Positions 1 to 7,265 are shown, counted from the first letter of the stretch. The stretch: 11,716 nucleotides of DNA from RUG760 sp045642205 (GCA_045642205.1 JAZUIK010000122.1:1-11716), one strand, 5' to 3'. Notes: a model not told the origin generated them from the sequence alone. Made by a program: numbers and translations.

Positions 1-14
1 ATGGAGGCTCCTCT

Positions 15-3000
15 ATGGATGGACAAAAAAAGAAGCAGACTGTTTTACTAGTCGCTTCACTTCTTGGGGTCCTGATCCTCTGTCTCCTGTTTGGAGGAAT
101 CTCCGGATCCACAAAGAAAGATGATTCCCATAGCTTCGCCGTTTACTTTACCGAAGTCCTCGCTTCCAACAGTAAATACCCGGATATCCTTGGACATCAT
201 CATGACTTTATCGAGCTATATAACAGTGCTGATGGCGACATCGATATTTCCGGATTTAAACTGACGGATTCTCAGCGAAACGTAGGCTATGAGATCCCCT
301 CAGGTACGATCCTTAAAGCAGGTGAATATCTTGTCATCTGGTGCGAATCTAATACCAACGAGGATCTGGCTGATTTCTCTATCAGCAAAAACGGTGGTGA
401 AGTCATCTACCTCATGAACCGAAAAAATGTGATCGTGGATACGGTCAATACGCTTCCTTCCAAGCGCAATATGCCCATGATCCTGACATCGGATGGAACA
501 TGGACATTAAGTTCTTTTGCAACTCCCGGATATCCGAACACACAGGAAGGCTATAATGCATATCTGCAGTCTCGACACGCCTCCAGCTTCCCTGTCCAGA
601 TTTCCGAGGTCCTTAGCTCCAATCATATGTATCCCTCACCGGATGGGATCTGTTATGACTATATCGAACTGCATAACCTTTCCAATGAAACGATCGATCT
701 TTCCGGTTGTACGATCAGCGATACTCCCGATAAGGTCAAGTATTATTTTCCCTCCACTACCATTAAGCCGGATGGATATCTGATCCTTTGGTGCGATGAA
801 AATACCGGTCTTCCCTTCCGACTTTCTTCTGTCGGCGGAGAGCAGATCCTTCTGCAGAGTCCCGGAGGAGACATTATCGATGAAGTTATGCTCCCTGCAC
901 TGAATGCAGATCAATCTTATGCCAGAAATGCCGAGGGAGATTTTGTTCCCACCTATCAGGTTACTCCTGGATATTCCAATGATGATGAAGGGTATGCTTC
1001 CTATGTTGAAAACTCGGATGCTCAGATCAGCGTTGTCATCAGCGAAGTCATGGCAGAAAACAAGAGTGTTCGCATGGGATCTTCTTCCCTCTTTCCTGAC
1101 TGGATCGAATTATATAATGCCGGTAATGACACTGTCGATCTGAATGGCTGGTATCTTTCTGATGATGAAAGTGATCTGACCAAGTGGCCTTTCCCATCGA
1201 CGACTCTGGACTCTGACTCCTTTCTGCTTGTCTATTGCGATGGAGAAAACATGGTCGACGTGGATGGTGGTATCCATACTTCCTTCTCTCTTTCCCGCTT
1301 TGGAGAAACCCTTTGCCTGACAAGTTCCTCCGGAGTTATGGTTGACAAGATCGTTTTACCTGAAGCTGTTCCCGATTGTTCTTCCGTTCCCGTAGGCAGC
1401 AATCAGGCCGCCAACACAGAGATGCTCACTCCCGGTTTCCCCAACACCTTCGATGGATATTACCGGTATCAGGCATCTTTGATAGCTCCTGATGATCTCA
1501 TGATCAGCGAAGTCATGACTGCGAATGATCTTTACCTCGAGCAGCCGAACAATAAGTTTTATGATTGGGTAGAACTGTATAACAACACTTCTTCCACCCT
1601 TGATCTATCTGATTACTATCTGACAGATTCTTTAAATGATCTGTACCGATATCCTTTAAACGGTTCCATTAATGCAGGCGATTATTATACGGTCGTACTG
1701 GCAGATGGGAAACTTGGGCTGAACGCTCAGGAAGATTGGCTCTATCTGGTAAACAGTGATGGATCGATCATCGATGTATTACATCTTAAGAACATTCCTT
1801 ATCGCTGCAGTTTCGGTCGTTCCCTGTCCGAAGGTGGTCATTTTTACTTTGAAACGCCTACACCGGGTAAGCCAAATGAAGAAGGTCGATCATTGATCTC
1901 CTCCACTCCCACCGCTGATACCGCTCCCGGTATCTATGACAATGTAAACTCTCTTACCGTCGCATTATCTGGAAACGGAACGATCTACTATACCCTGGAT
2001 GGCAGTTGGCCTACAGCGAAAGATGAGGTATATACTGTCCCTTTTGAGCTGACCGAGAGCACGGTAATCCGCGCTGTCTGTATGGAAGACGGGTATCTGC
2101 CCTCGGATACGATAACTCTGGGATATCTGATCAACGAAAAACACACACTGCCTGTTGTCTCATTGACCTGCGATCCTTCTGATCTGACAGGCAATTTCGG
2201 AATCATCACCAATATCCTTGAAGACTGGGAAAAACATGCCAATCTGAGTTTTTATGATCTGGATGGAAGCTCTTTCTCCATGGATTGTGGTGTATCGTTA
2301 TTCGGTTCTCTCAGCCGCGCCACGAACATGAAAAAGTCCTTTAAATGTACGTTTCGTTCACGATATGGCAACGCTTCTTTGGATTATCCTTTATACGATG
2401 ATCGATACGAGAACCAGTTTCACTCCCTTGTTCTTCGAAACTCTCAGGACTACCTGTTTTCCTTTATCCGAGAAGAGGTTATGACCAGTCTGGTGCAGGA
2501 TTGTTCCGATGCTTTACAGACAGCCCGTTCCCGCTATGTCATTCTGTATCTGAATGGTGAGTACTACGGGATCTATGCACTGAAAGAAGCCTTTTCAACC
2601 AGTTATTACGCTGCACATTATCAGGTCCCCGAAGATACCTGTACCTGTGTACGCGTTATCAACGTAACCAGAGATGCTCCGGAGCTATTTGATCTGATGC
2701 GTTATTGCAATACACATGATCTTTCTGATCCGGATGCCTATGAATATGTGACCTCCATGGTCGACACCGACAGTGTCATTGATTGGATGATCTTTGAGGC
2801 ATACTGTGCGAATGGCGATATCCTGAACAACGTTCGTTACCTTCATTCCACTGTCGATGGAAAATGGAGATGGGCATATTATGACCTGGATTGGTCTATG
2901 TATACCCATGCCGGTTTCGAACTTCCCCTGGATCCTGATGAACAATTCAGTCTGATCCCCCGCGGACTGCTTCGCAACCCGGAATTCAAAGAGCAGCTTC

Positions 3001-3275
3001 TCAGCCGTCTTTCTGAACTGCTAATGACCACCCTGTCCAACGAAAATGTTACCGACAGAATGGATGAACTTGCCAGCGTTATCCGACCGGAAATGGGAAG
3101 AGAACGAACTCTCTGGGGCAGTTCGGTATCTGCCTGGGAACAGAACCTCAATATCATCAAGAACTACGTGATCCAGTATGATCGTGCAAAAGAAATGGTC
3201 TATAGCCTGAATCGGTATGTTCCTATGACAAAGGAAGAATTACAATACTATTTCGGAGGCATACTCGATGAATGA
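15..3275 (+). CDS. Membrane-anchored CotH-family kinase with four lamin-tail domains
   Basis: A 1086-residue protein. Residues about 9-30 are one hydrophobic helix after a lysine-rich start (MDGQKKK), so it is probably a signal anchor with the rest outside the membrane. Four lamin-tail (LTD) repeats follow, starting near 41, 193, 339 and 495; each has an (I/F)(S/T)EV(L/M) strand and a D(F/Y/W)(I/V)EL(Y/H)N strand. A chitobiase/hexosaminidase C-terminal-like beta domain spans about 637-705 (IYYTLDGSWPT). The CotH domain spans about 710-1060, with KKSFK at 773-777, LNGEYYGIY at 846-854 and the acidic DLD at 957-959 that matches the metal-binding DxD of the family. CotH proteins are atypical kinases known from spore coats; the substrate here is unknown. 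The start is supported by GGAGG at 3-7. The gene overlaps the next by 8 bp. Family assignment is firm; the surface role is inferred. Confidence 0.93.
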   Translation: MDGQKKKQTVLLVASLLGVLILCLLFGGISGSTKKDDSHSFAVYFTEVLASNSKYPDILGHHHDFIELYNSADGDIDISGFKLTDSQRNVGYEIPSGTILKAGEYLVIWCESNTNEDLADFSISKNGGEVIYLMNRKNVIVDTVNTLPSKRNMPMILTSDGTWTLSSFATPGYPNTQEGYNAYLQSRHASSFPVQISEVLSSNHMYPSPDGICYDYIELHNLSNETIDLSGCTISDTPDKVKYYFPSTTIKPDGYLILWCDENTGLPFRLSSVGGEQILLQSPGGDIIDEVMLPALNADQSYARNAEGDFVPTYQVTPGYSNDDEGYASYVENSDAQISVVISEVMAENKSVRMGSSSLFPDWIELYNAGNDTVDLNGWYLSDDESDLTKWPFPSTTLDSDSFLLVYCDGENMVDVDGGIHTSFSLSRFGETLCLTSSSGVMVDKIVLPEAVPDCSSVPVGSNQAANTEMLTPGFPNTFDGYYRYQASLIAPDDLMISEVMTANDLYLEQPNNKFYDWVELYNNTSSTLDLSDYYLTDSLNDLYRYPLNGSINAGDYYTVVLADGKLGLNAQEDWLYLVNSDGSIIDVLHLKNIPYRCSFGRSLSEGGHFYFETPTPGKPNEEGRSLISSTPTADTAPGIYDNVNSLTVALSGNGTIYYTLDGSWPTAKDEVYTVPFELTESTVIRAVCMEDGYLPSDTITLGYLINEKHTLPVVSLTCDPSDLTGNFGIITNILEDWEKHANLSFYDLDGSSFSMDCGVSLFGSLSRATNMKKSFKCTFRSRYGNASLDYPLYDDRYENQFHSLVLRNSQDYLFSFIREEVMTSLVQDCSDALQTARSRYVILYLNGEYYGIYALKEAFSTSYYAAHYQVPEDTCTCVRVINVTRDAPELFDLMRYCNTHDLSDPDAYEYVTSMVDTDSVIDWMIFEAYCANGDILNNVRYLHSTVDGKWRWAYYDLDWSMYTHAGFELPLDPDEQFSLIPRGLLRNPEFKEQLLSRLSELLMTTLSNENVTDRMDELASVIRPEMGRERTLWGSSVSAWEQNLNIIKNYVIQYDRAKEMVYSLNRYVPMTKEELQYYFGGILDE

Positions 3276-3948
3276 TGCCGGATTAAGACACGAAAACAAG
3301 TACGAGATCTCAAGAGCTTCCGCCGCTCTTCTGAAGGCTCGCTTGAAAACAGTCCTGAGACCTGATGTACATCATGGAGCTGATGGATATCAGATCCACA
3401 GCCTCTACTTCGATGATCTCGATTACAATGCATATCGTGATAAAGTCGATGGAATCCGTGATCGAAGTAAATTACGACTTCGGTACTATAATGATAACGA
3501 GGACTATATTGTCTTTGAGAATAAAGAAAAGATAGGTTCTCTTACCAGAAAGACTTCCATGACCCTTCAGAAGGAAACTGCTCTTCAAATGATCAACGGA
3601 GAAACAGAACTCTCTGAAAGTGGTCCTCTGATCGATCTTTATAAAGCACTGGTCTCTTCCAGAAAGCTGCAGCCCAGAGTTCTGGTCGATTATCATCGCA
3701 CCCCCTTCACTCTGGACCTGCAGAATGTACGTATCACGCTGGATGAAGATGTGAAGACCCTTCCTTTCAGAAAAGATCTCTTTGATCGATCGATCCCGAT
3801 GATCCCTGTATTGGATCCGGAAACCGCGATTCTGGAAGTCAAGTACGATGAGTTCCTTCCTCCCTATCTGGCCATGATCCTTCAAGACGTACCAATGACA
3901 CGTATTGCTGTATCGAAGTTTGTAAGGTGTCTCAGTCTCCTGGAATGA
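3268..3948 (+). CDS. VTC domain-containing protein (polyphosphate polymerase-like)
   Basis: A 226-residue protein made almost wholly of one VTC domain, the triphosphate-tunnel fold that in yeast Vtc4 builds polyphosphate from ATP. Tunnel-lining basic and acidic positions are visible: K11 (HENKYEI), R70 and R72 (RLRYY), K86 and K88 (ENKEK), R94-K95, R137 (RVLVDYHR), R155, E190 (LEVKY) and K217 (SKF). That pattern fits an active enzyme, though activity is inferred. There is no SPX domain and no membrane segment, so membrane attachment or export would need a partner. The start overlaps the end of the CotH gene by 8 bp, with GGAGG at 3255-3259, implying translational coupling. A membrane protein gene follows after 58 bp. 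Confidence 0.92.
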   Translation: MNDAGLRHENKYEISRASAALLKARLKTVLRPDVHHGADGYQIHSLYFDDLDYNAYRDKVDGIRDRSKLRLRYYNDNEDYIVFENKEKIGSLTRKTSMTLQKETALQMINGETELSESGPLIDLYKALVSSRKLQPRVLVDYHRTPFTLDLQNVRITLDEDVKTLPFRKDLFDRSIPMIPVLDPETAILEVKYDEFLPPYLAMILQDVPMTRIAVSKFVRCLSLLE

Positions 3949-4006
3949 TCTATCACTCATCTTTTGTATCAGTCACATCCAAATTTTATATAGAAGGAGT
4001 TCAGTC

Positions 4007-4678
4007 ATGAAACTGTTTGAATCTATTTCCACCGCTTTAATGGAAGAGTTCTCCGCCATCACTTTAGGAGCCCTGATCACTGCCCTTGTTATGGCATTTC
4101 TTCTTTCACTGTTTATTGTCCTCATCTACCGCATTACCTATGCGGGCAGCATGTTCAGCAAGAGTTTTGCTCTGAGTCTTGTCCTGCTCTCTCTGGTTAC
4201 CTCACTGGTTATCCTGACCGTCTCCAGCAATGTTGTCCTTTCCCTTGGAATGGTCGGTGCCCTCTCAATCGTTCGATTCCGAACTGCAGTCAAAGAACCT
4301 CTGGACACTGTCTTTATGTTCTGGGCCATTGCCGTCGGAATCATTACCGGTGCCGGATTTGTTCCTGTTGCGATCGTTGCTACTTTGCTGATCGGAGCTA
4401 TGTTTGTCGGTCTCACCATGGCCGGTGCGCACTTCAGTGCTTCCGCTTACCTGATCGTTGTACGCTATGAAGCCTCTCTTGACGATACGATCCGAAGTGA
4501 ACTTCAGAAGACTTGCAAGTACAAAGTTAAGTCTAAGAATATGGCAGGAAATGGATTTGAACTTGTTGCTGAGACCAAGCTGACTGAAAAGCAAATGAAG
4601 AAATTGGAGCAGCTCCGCATGGTCGAAGGTGTAAAGGAAGTAGACCTGATCAGCTACAATGGTGGAACCATGCTGTAA
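4007..4678 (+). CDS. DUF4956 domain-containing membrane protein
   Basis: A 223-residue protein with about four hydrophobic segments (18-40, 53-71, 101-116, 118-140) and a shorter one near 76-90. The family signature is visible at 82-98 with GALSIVRFRT and KEP; its charged R90, R92 and K97 sit between hydrophobic segments. Residues about 146-223 form a soluble alpha/beta tail (YLIVVRYE, then a ...VEGVKEVDLISY ending) that resembles an ACT/ferredoxin-like fold by pattern only. DUF4956 has no established biochemical role known to me. It is the last gene of the CotH-VTC operon, 58 bp after VTC, with AAGGAG at 3994-3999 seven bases before the ATG, and is followed by a strong terminator. A membrane partner, channel or anchor for the VTC protein is a reasonable inference. 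Confidence 0.9.
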   Translation: MKLFESISTALMEEFSAITLGALITALVMAFLLSLFIVLIYRITYAGSMFSKSFALSLVLLSLVTSLVILTVSSNVVLSLGMVGALSIVRFRTAVKEPLDTVFMFWAIAVGIITGAGFVPVAIVATLLIGAMFVGLTMAGAHFSASAYLIVVRYEASLDDTIRSELQKTCKYKVKSKNMAGNGFELVAETKLTEKQMKKLEQLRMVEGVKEVDLISYNGGTML

Positions 4679-5432
4679 TCTCTCGATAACCTCTATATCT
4701 GCTAAACAAAAAAGCGCCGGCAAGGCGCCATTTTTTTGTTATCGTTTTTATCGTTTTTATCGATTTTATCGATTTTTTCCCCCAGATCGTTTTAATGTAC
4801 TCCAATAATCCAAGCAGGCTCTCTTCTGTTCGATCACACAAGGATAGAATTTCCTCTGTAGGTTTGACCAGATCCGGGATCATAACTGTATACAGACCGG
4901 CTGCATGGCAGGAACGGATACCATTAGGTGAATCTTCAACACCGATACATTCCTCAGGGTTAAAACCAAGGGTAGCACAGGCCTTCAGATAGATATCCGG
5001 CTGGGGCTTACTGTGTTCCACCATATTACCACCGATGATCTCAGTGAAATACTCTTCCATATGTGTCTGCTTCAGGTGTTCCTTGATCGTGGGAACTTTC
5101 GTAGAACTGCAGATCGCAACAGGAATATTCTTTTCCTTAAGGTACGTCAGGATCTCGATAACGCCCTTCATCAGCGGGAGTCCATCCTTTTCCAGACGCT
5201 CATGCATTTTTTCTGAACAGAGACTCAGGAACGCATCGCCATCAAAGTCATCGCCGTAGCAGGATTTCAGGATGGCGATACCATCGTTTCGGTTAACACC
5301 GATGCACTTGGTATGCGTATTCTCCATATCCGGAAGTCCCATCTCCTCGCCTACAGCCATCCAGTTCTGTAAGGATAATGTCTCCGTATCATACAGGACT
5401 CCATCCATATCAAAGACCAAAGCCTTGATCAT
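4650..5432 (-). CDS. HAD-family hydrolase, beta-phosphoglucomutase-like, with run-on C-terminus
   Basis: A HAD phosphatase/phosphomutase with all four motifs: D8 and D10 in FDMDGVLYD (motif I, nucleophile and acid/base), S109-S110 in ICSST (motif II), K142 in SKPQPD (motif III) and E166-D167 in GVEDSPNG (motif IV). A helical cap lies between motifs I and II, as in the beta-phosphoglucomutase-like subfamily. The substrate cannot be told. The start is ATG 5432, since GGAGG at 5441-5445 sits 8 bases upstream; an in-frame GTG at 5447 overlaps that site. It begins 15 bp after the msrA stop, so the two are co-transcribed. The family usually ends near residue 217-221; here the frame continues another 40 or so residues through the tandem repeat and terminator and overlaps the opposite gene by 29 bp. 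The core is certain, the tail doubtful. Confidence 0.88.
   Translation of the reverse strand: MIKALVFDMDGVLYDTETLSLQNWMAVGEEMGLPDMENTHTKCIGVNRNDGIAILKSCYGDDFDGDAFLSLCSEKMHERLEKDGLPLMKGVIEILTYLKEKNIPVAICSSTKVPTIKEHLKQTHMEEYFTEIIGGNMVEHSKPQPDIYLKACATLGFNPEECIGVEDSPNGIRSCHAAGLYTVMIPDLVKPTEEILSLCDRTEESLLGLLEYIKTIWGKKSIKSIKTIKTITKKWRLAGAFLFSRYRGYREITAWFHHCS
4708..4737. terminator. Bidirectional rho-independent terminator between convergent operons
   Basis: A6 at 4708-4713, GCGCC (4714-4718), a 5-nt loop, GGCGC (4724-4728), then T7 at 4731-4737. The A-run and T-run on either side let it work in both directions, ending the CotH-VTC-DUF4956 operon on the plus strand and the HAD transcript on the minus strand. 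It lies inside the C-terminal run-on of the HAD reading frame, which is odd and is treated as a finding. Confidence 0.85.
4740..4775. repeat. 9-bp tandem repeat, four copies
   Basis: Units TATCGTTTT, TATCGTTTT, TATCGATTT and TATCGATTT at 4740-4748, 4749-4757, 4758-4766 and 4767-4775. Because the unit is three codons long, the minus-strand HAD frame reads it as K-(S/T)-I four times. Change in copy number would not shift that frame. It directly abuts the terminator hairpin. Confidence 0.9.
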
Positions 5433-5440
5433 GTTCCATT

Positions 5441-5445
5441 CCTCC
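5441..5445 (-). promoter_or_regulatory. Ribosome binding site deciding the HAD start
   Basis: GGAGG on the minus strand, 8 nt before ATG 5432. It overlaps the GTG at 5447, which excludes the longer start. It lies immediately after the msrA stop codon (5448-5450). Confidence 0.85.
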
Positions 5446-5447
5446 AC

Positions 5448-5957
5448 TTATAACTTCTTCAATTCACCAAATCGCTCAAGTCGTCCGGATTTCTCCCACT
5501 CTTCAGCAAAAGCCTCCGGATTCTTATCTGAATAATTCTGGTGATATTCTTCCGCTTCCCAAAAGGCATGGAACGGTTCGATCGCAATGAAACACTTTCG
5601 TCCGGCCTTTTCTTCGATCTCACGGATGGCTTTTTCGGCTAATACTTTCTGCTCATCATTCTGGTAATAGATCGCACAGGTATAGGAAAAACCTCTGTCG
5701 ATAAACTGGCCGCCTTCATCAAAAGGATCCACACCATCCAGATAGATATTCAATAAAGTTTCATAATCGACCTTGGTATCATCATAGATCAGTTTGATCG
5801 CTTCTCGATGACCGGTACGCTGATATTTTACATCTTCATAACTGGGAGCTTCTTCTTCTCCGCCGCTGAAACCAGCAATGATCTTAGAAACGCCACCTGT
5901 CTTTTTGAAGAAAGGCGTAATACACCAAAAACAACCGCCTGCAAAGACTGCTTCCAT
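5448..5957 (-). CDS. msrA: Peptide-methionine (S)-S-oxide reductase MsrA
   Basis: A 169-residue cytosolic enzyme that reduces methionine-S-sulfoxide in proteins and free methionine. The catalytic cysteine is C9 in GGCFWC. By alignment with E. coli MsrA, the substrate-site residues are conserved: Y40 (PSYEDV), E52 (TGHREA), D87 (IDRG) and Y92 (SYTCAIY). The C-terminal YHQNYSDKNP (138-147) is a family hallmark. C12, C94 or C122 could act as resolving cysteine. The common Glu after GCFW and the Tyr of GYxGG are replaced (T14, F30), which is not expected to stop catalysis. The start is ATG 5957 with GGAGG 8 bases upstream; a TTG at 5975 overlaps that site. It lies downstream of the antiporter gene and 15 bp before the HAD gene. 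Confidence 0.95.
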   Translation of the reverse strand: MEAVFAGGCFWCITPFFKKTGGVSKIIAGFSGGEEEAPSYEDVKYQRTGHREAIKLIYDDTKVDYETLLNIYLDGVDPFDEGGQFIDRGFSYTCAIYYQNDEQKVLAEKAIREIEEKAGRKCFIAIEPFHAFWEAEEYHQNYSDKNPEAFAEEWEKSGRLERFGELKKL

Positions 5958-5965
5958 ATTAATGA

Positions 5966-5970
5966 CCTCC
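5966..5970 (-). promoter_or_regulatory. Ribosome binding site deciding the msrA start
   Basis: GGAGG on the minus strand, 8 nt before ATG 5957 (methionine of MEAVFAGGCFWC). The longer TTG start at 5975 would lie upstream of this site and adds only six non-family residues. Confidence 0.85.
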
Positions 5971-5998
5971 AACACGTCAAAAATCGAAAGAACTTAGA

Positions 5999-6015
5999 CG
6001 CCTCATTTTGAGGCG
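5999..6015 (-). terminator. Candidate terminator or attenuator hairpin after the antiporter gene
   Basis: A perfect 7-bp stem, CGCCTCA (5999-6005) with TGAGGCG (6009-6015), and a 3-nt loop, 19 bp past the antiporter stop. On the minus strand it is followed only by an interrupted T-rich stretch about 12-25 nt later, so termination may be partial and msrA-HAD could be read through. I see no convincing separate promoter for msrA in the 76 bp before it. Confidence 0.5.
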
Positions 6016-6033
6016 CTCAAACATTAAACCGGA

Positions 6034-7011
6034 TCAGAAAAGGAACTGGAATGCGGTAAAGCCGACATAACAGCAAAGTAAAAGGATTCCCTGCCAGCGA
6101 GAGACCTTTCCACGGATCAAAGTGGGAACAGTCAGAAGCAGCATGACAAAGAACATCAAGGGCAGATCCACGACCATGGAGGCATTCATTCCGCCGATGG
6201 TCTTTTCCGTAGGAATAGCAAAGGGAGAGATTGAGATGGCAGCACCGGATACCAGGATAATGTTAAACAGATTCGCACCGATAACATTTCCCAGAGACAA
6301 TGCATTATGTCCCTTTACAAGGGCTGTAATGGCCGTTACAAGCTCAGGAAGAGATGTACCCAGAGCGATCATGGTCAGACCGATAACAGAGCTGGGAACG
6401 CCCATAGCGGCTGCGATAATAGTACCATTCTCAACCAGGAGGTTTGCACCGACAGCAATAGCAGCAGCACCGACTACGAGAAGAACGATCTCCAGCCAAA
6501 GTGCTCGCTCTTTGGTCTCTTCCTCCTCTTCTTCCTCTGCATCCTCGGGATGCTTCTTCATCTGGATCGTAGATAGGACCAGATAGCATACGAACATCAG
6601 TAGAAAAATAATACCAAGCCAACGTTCAAAACGACCAAAGCCATAGGCAAACACACCGTAGATGACGGCGGCAATAAAGAAAGCGATGACCGGAAGTTTA
6701 AGAGAGCTTCTCTTAACCTCAGAAGGTCTGACTGCCATAGTAATAGCAGCGATCAAGCTGGCATTACAGATAATAGATCCAATGGCATTACCATAAGAAA
6801 TACCGCTGTTTCCGGCCATAGCTGCCTGAGAGGATACCATGACCTCAGGTAATGTTGTACCGATCGAAACGACGGTAGCACCGATCAGAAGTTCAGGAAG
6901 ATGGAAACGATGTGCGATACCAACTGATCCATCGACAAACCAATCTCCGCCCTTGATCAGCAGAACAAAGCCAAGAGCAAACAAAAGGATAGGAAGTAAT
7001 AATCCGTTCAT
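6034..7011 (-). CDS. Calcium/sodium antiporter, CaCA family (YrbG-like)
   Basis: A 325-residue membrane transporter, probably exchanging Na+ for Ca2+ across the cytoplasmic membrane. The two inverted alpha-repeats that define the family are clear: GTTLPE (51-56) with GNAIGS (74-79), and GTSLPE (218-223) with GNVIGAN (241-247); E56 and E223 are the likely ion-binding acids. About ten hydrophobic segments flank a cytosolic loop with an acidic run (156-168, seven consecutive Glu). The length matches bacterial YrbG-type proteins. The start is ATG 7011 with GGAG at 7020-7023, 8 nt upstream. An ATG 55 codons further up is open in frame but is not family sequence. It is transcribed divergently from the SulP gene. 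The ion specificity is inferred from the family. Confidence 0.93.
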   Translation of the reverse strand: MNGLLLPILLFALGFVLLIKGGDWFVDGSVGIAHRFHLPELLIGATVVSIGTTLPEVMVSSQAAMAGNSGISYGNAIGSIICNASLIAAITMAVRPSEVKRSSLKLPVIAFFIAAVIYGVFAYGFGRFERWLGIIFLLMFVCYLVLSTIQMKKHPEDAEEEEEEETKERALWLEIVLLVVGAAAIAVGANLLVENGTIIAAAMGVPSSVIGLTMIALGTSLPELVTAITALVKGHNALSLGNVIGANLFNIILVSGAAISISPFAIPTEKTIGGMNASMVVDLPLMFFVMLLLTVPTLIRGKVSRWQGILLLCCYVGFTAFQFLF

Positions 7012-7019
7012 ATTATATT

Positions 7020-7023
7020 CTCC
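7020..7023 (-). promoter_or_regulatory. Ribosome binding site deciding the antiporter start
   Basis: GGAG on the minus strand, 8 nt before ATG 7011 (MNGLLLP). It places the upstream in-frame 55 codons in the untranslated leader. Confidence 0.8.
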
Positions 7024-7036
7024 ATATAGAGATTTT

Positions 7037-7073
7037 TGATACCTTTCGACCCATATAATGATCAAAGGTATCA
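7037..7073 (-). promoter_or_regulatory. 10-bp inverted repeat in the antiporter leader
   Basis: TGATACCTTT (7037-7046) and AAAGGTATCA (7064-7073) are perfect complements separated by 17 nt. In the minus-strand mRNA this forms a hairpin whose 3' arm ends about 13 nt before the ribosome binding site. No T-run follows, so it is not a terminator. It may be an RNA control element or a protein operator; I recognise no known riboswitch. Confidence 0.6.
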
Positions 7074-7138
7074 GACATACAGATATCGATATCAGGTCAT
7101 CCAAACACACGATACAAATAATCTGCACGAATAAAAGA

Positions 7139-7167
7139 ATCATATCATACCTTGATGATTCATTCAA
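7139..7167 (-). promoter_or_regulatory. Sigma-70-type promoter for the antiporter gene
   Basis: On the minus strand: -35 TTGAAT (7162-7167), 17-bp spacer, -10 TATGAT (7139-7144) preceded by TGA, an extended -10. Transcription would start near 7132, giving a leader of about 120 nt that contains the hairpin at 7037-7073. Confidence 0.65.
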
Positions 7168-7265
7168 GAAAAGCACTTTTCATATTTCTCAAAATATAGA
7201 TCATTAATTGGAGGAAATCGACAAAAACCCCCGCTAATCGATATGGAATCTCACAGGATGGAACA

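Noticed and set aside
4740..4775. CRISPR or other spacer array
   Set aside because: The 9-bp units are directly adjacent with no spacers, so it is a simple tandem repeat.
5448..5957. MsrA as an inactive homologue because the Glu after GCFW is Thr
   Set aside because: Aligned with E. coli MsrA, the catalytic Cys, the substrate-site Glu and Asp and both Tyr are present (C9, E52, D87, Y40, Y92); the changed position is not the catalytic Glu.
7012..7144. yybP-ykoY manganese riboswitch or M-box in the antiporter leader
   Set aside because: I could not find the conserved loop sequences of these classes; only a simple inverted repeat and a palindrome are visible.
7012..7176. A 55-codon N-terminal extension of the antiporter, rich in hydrophobic residues
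   Set aside because: A good GGAG site fixes the start at 7011, the extension is not family sequence, and a promoter -10 box lies inside it (7139-7144).
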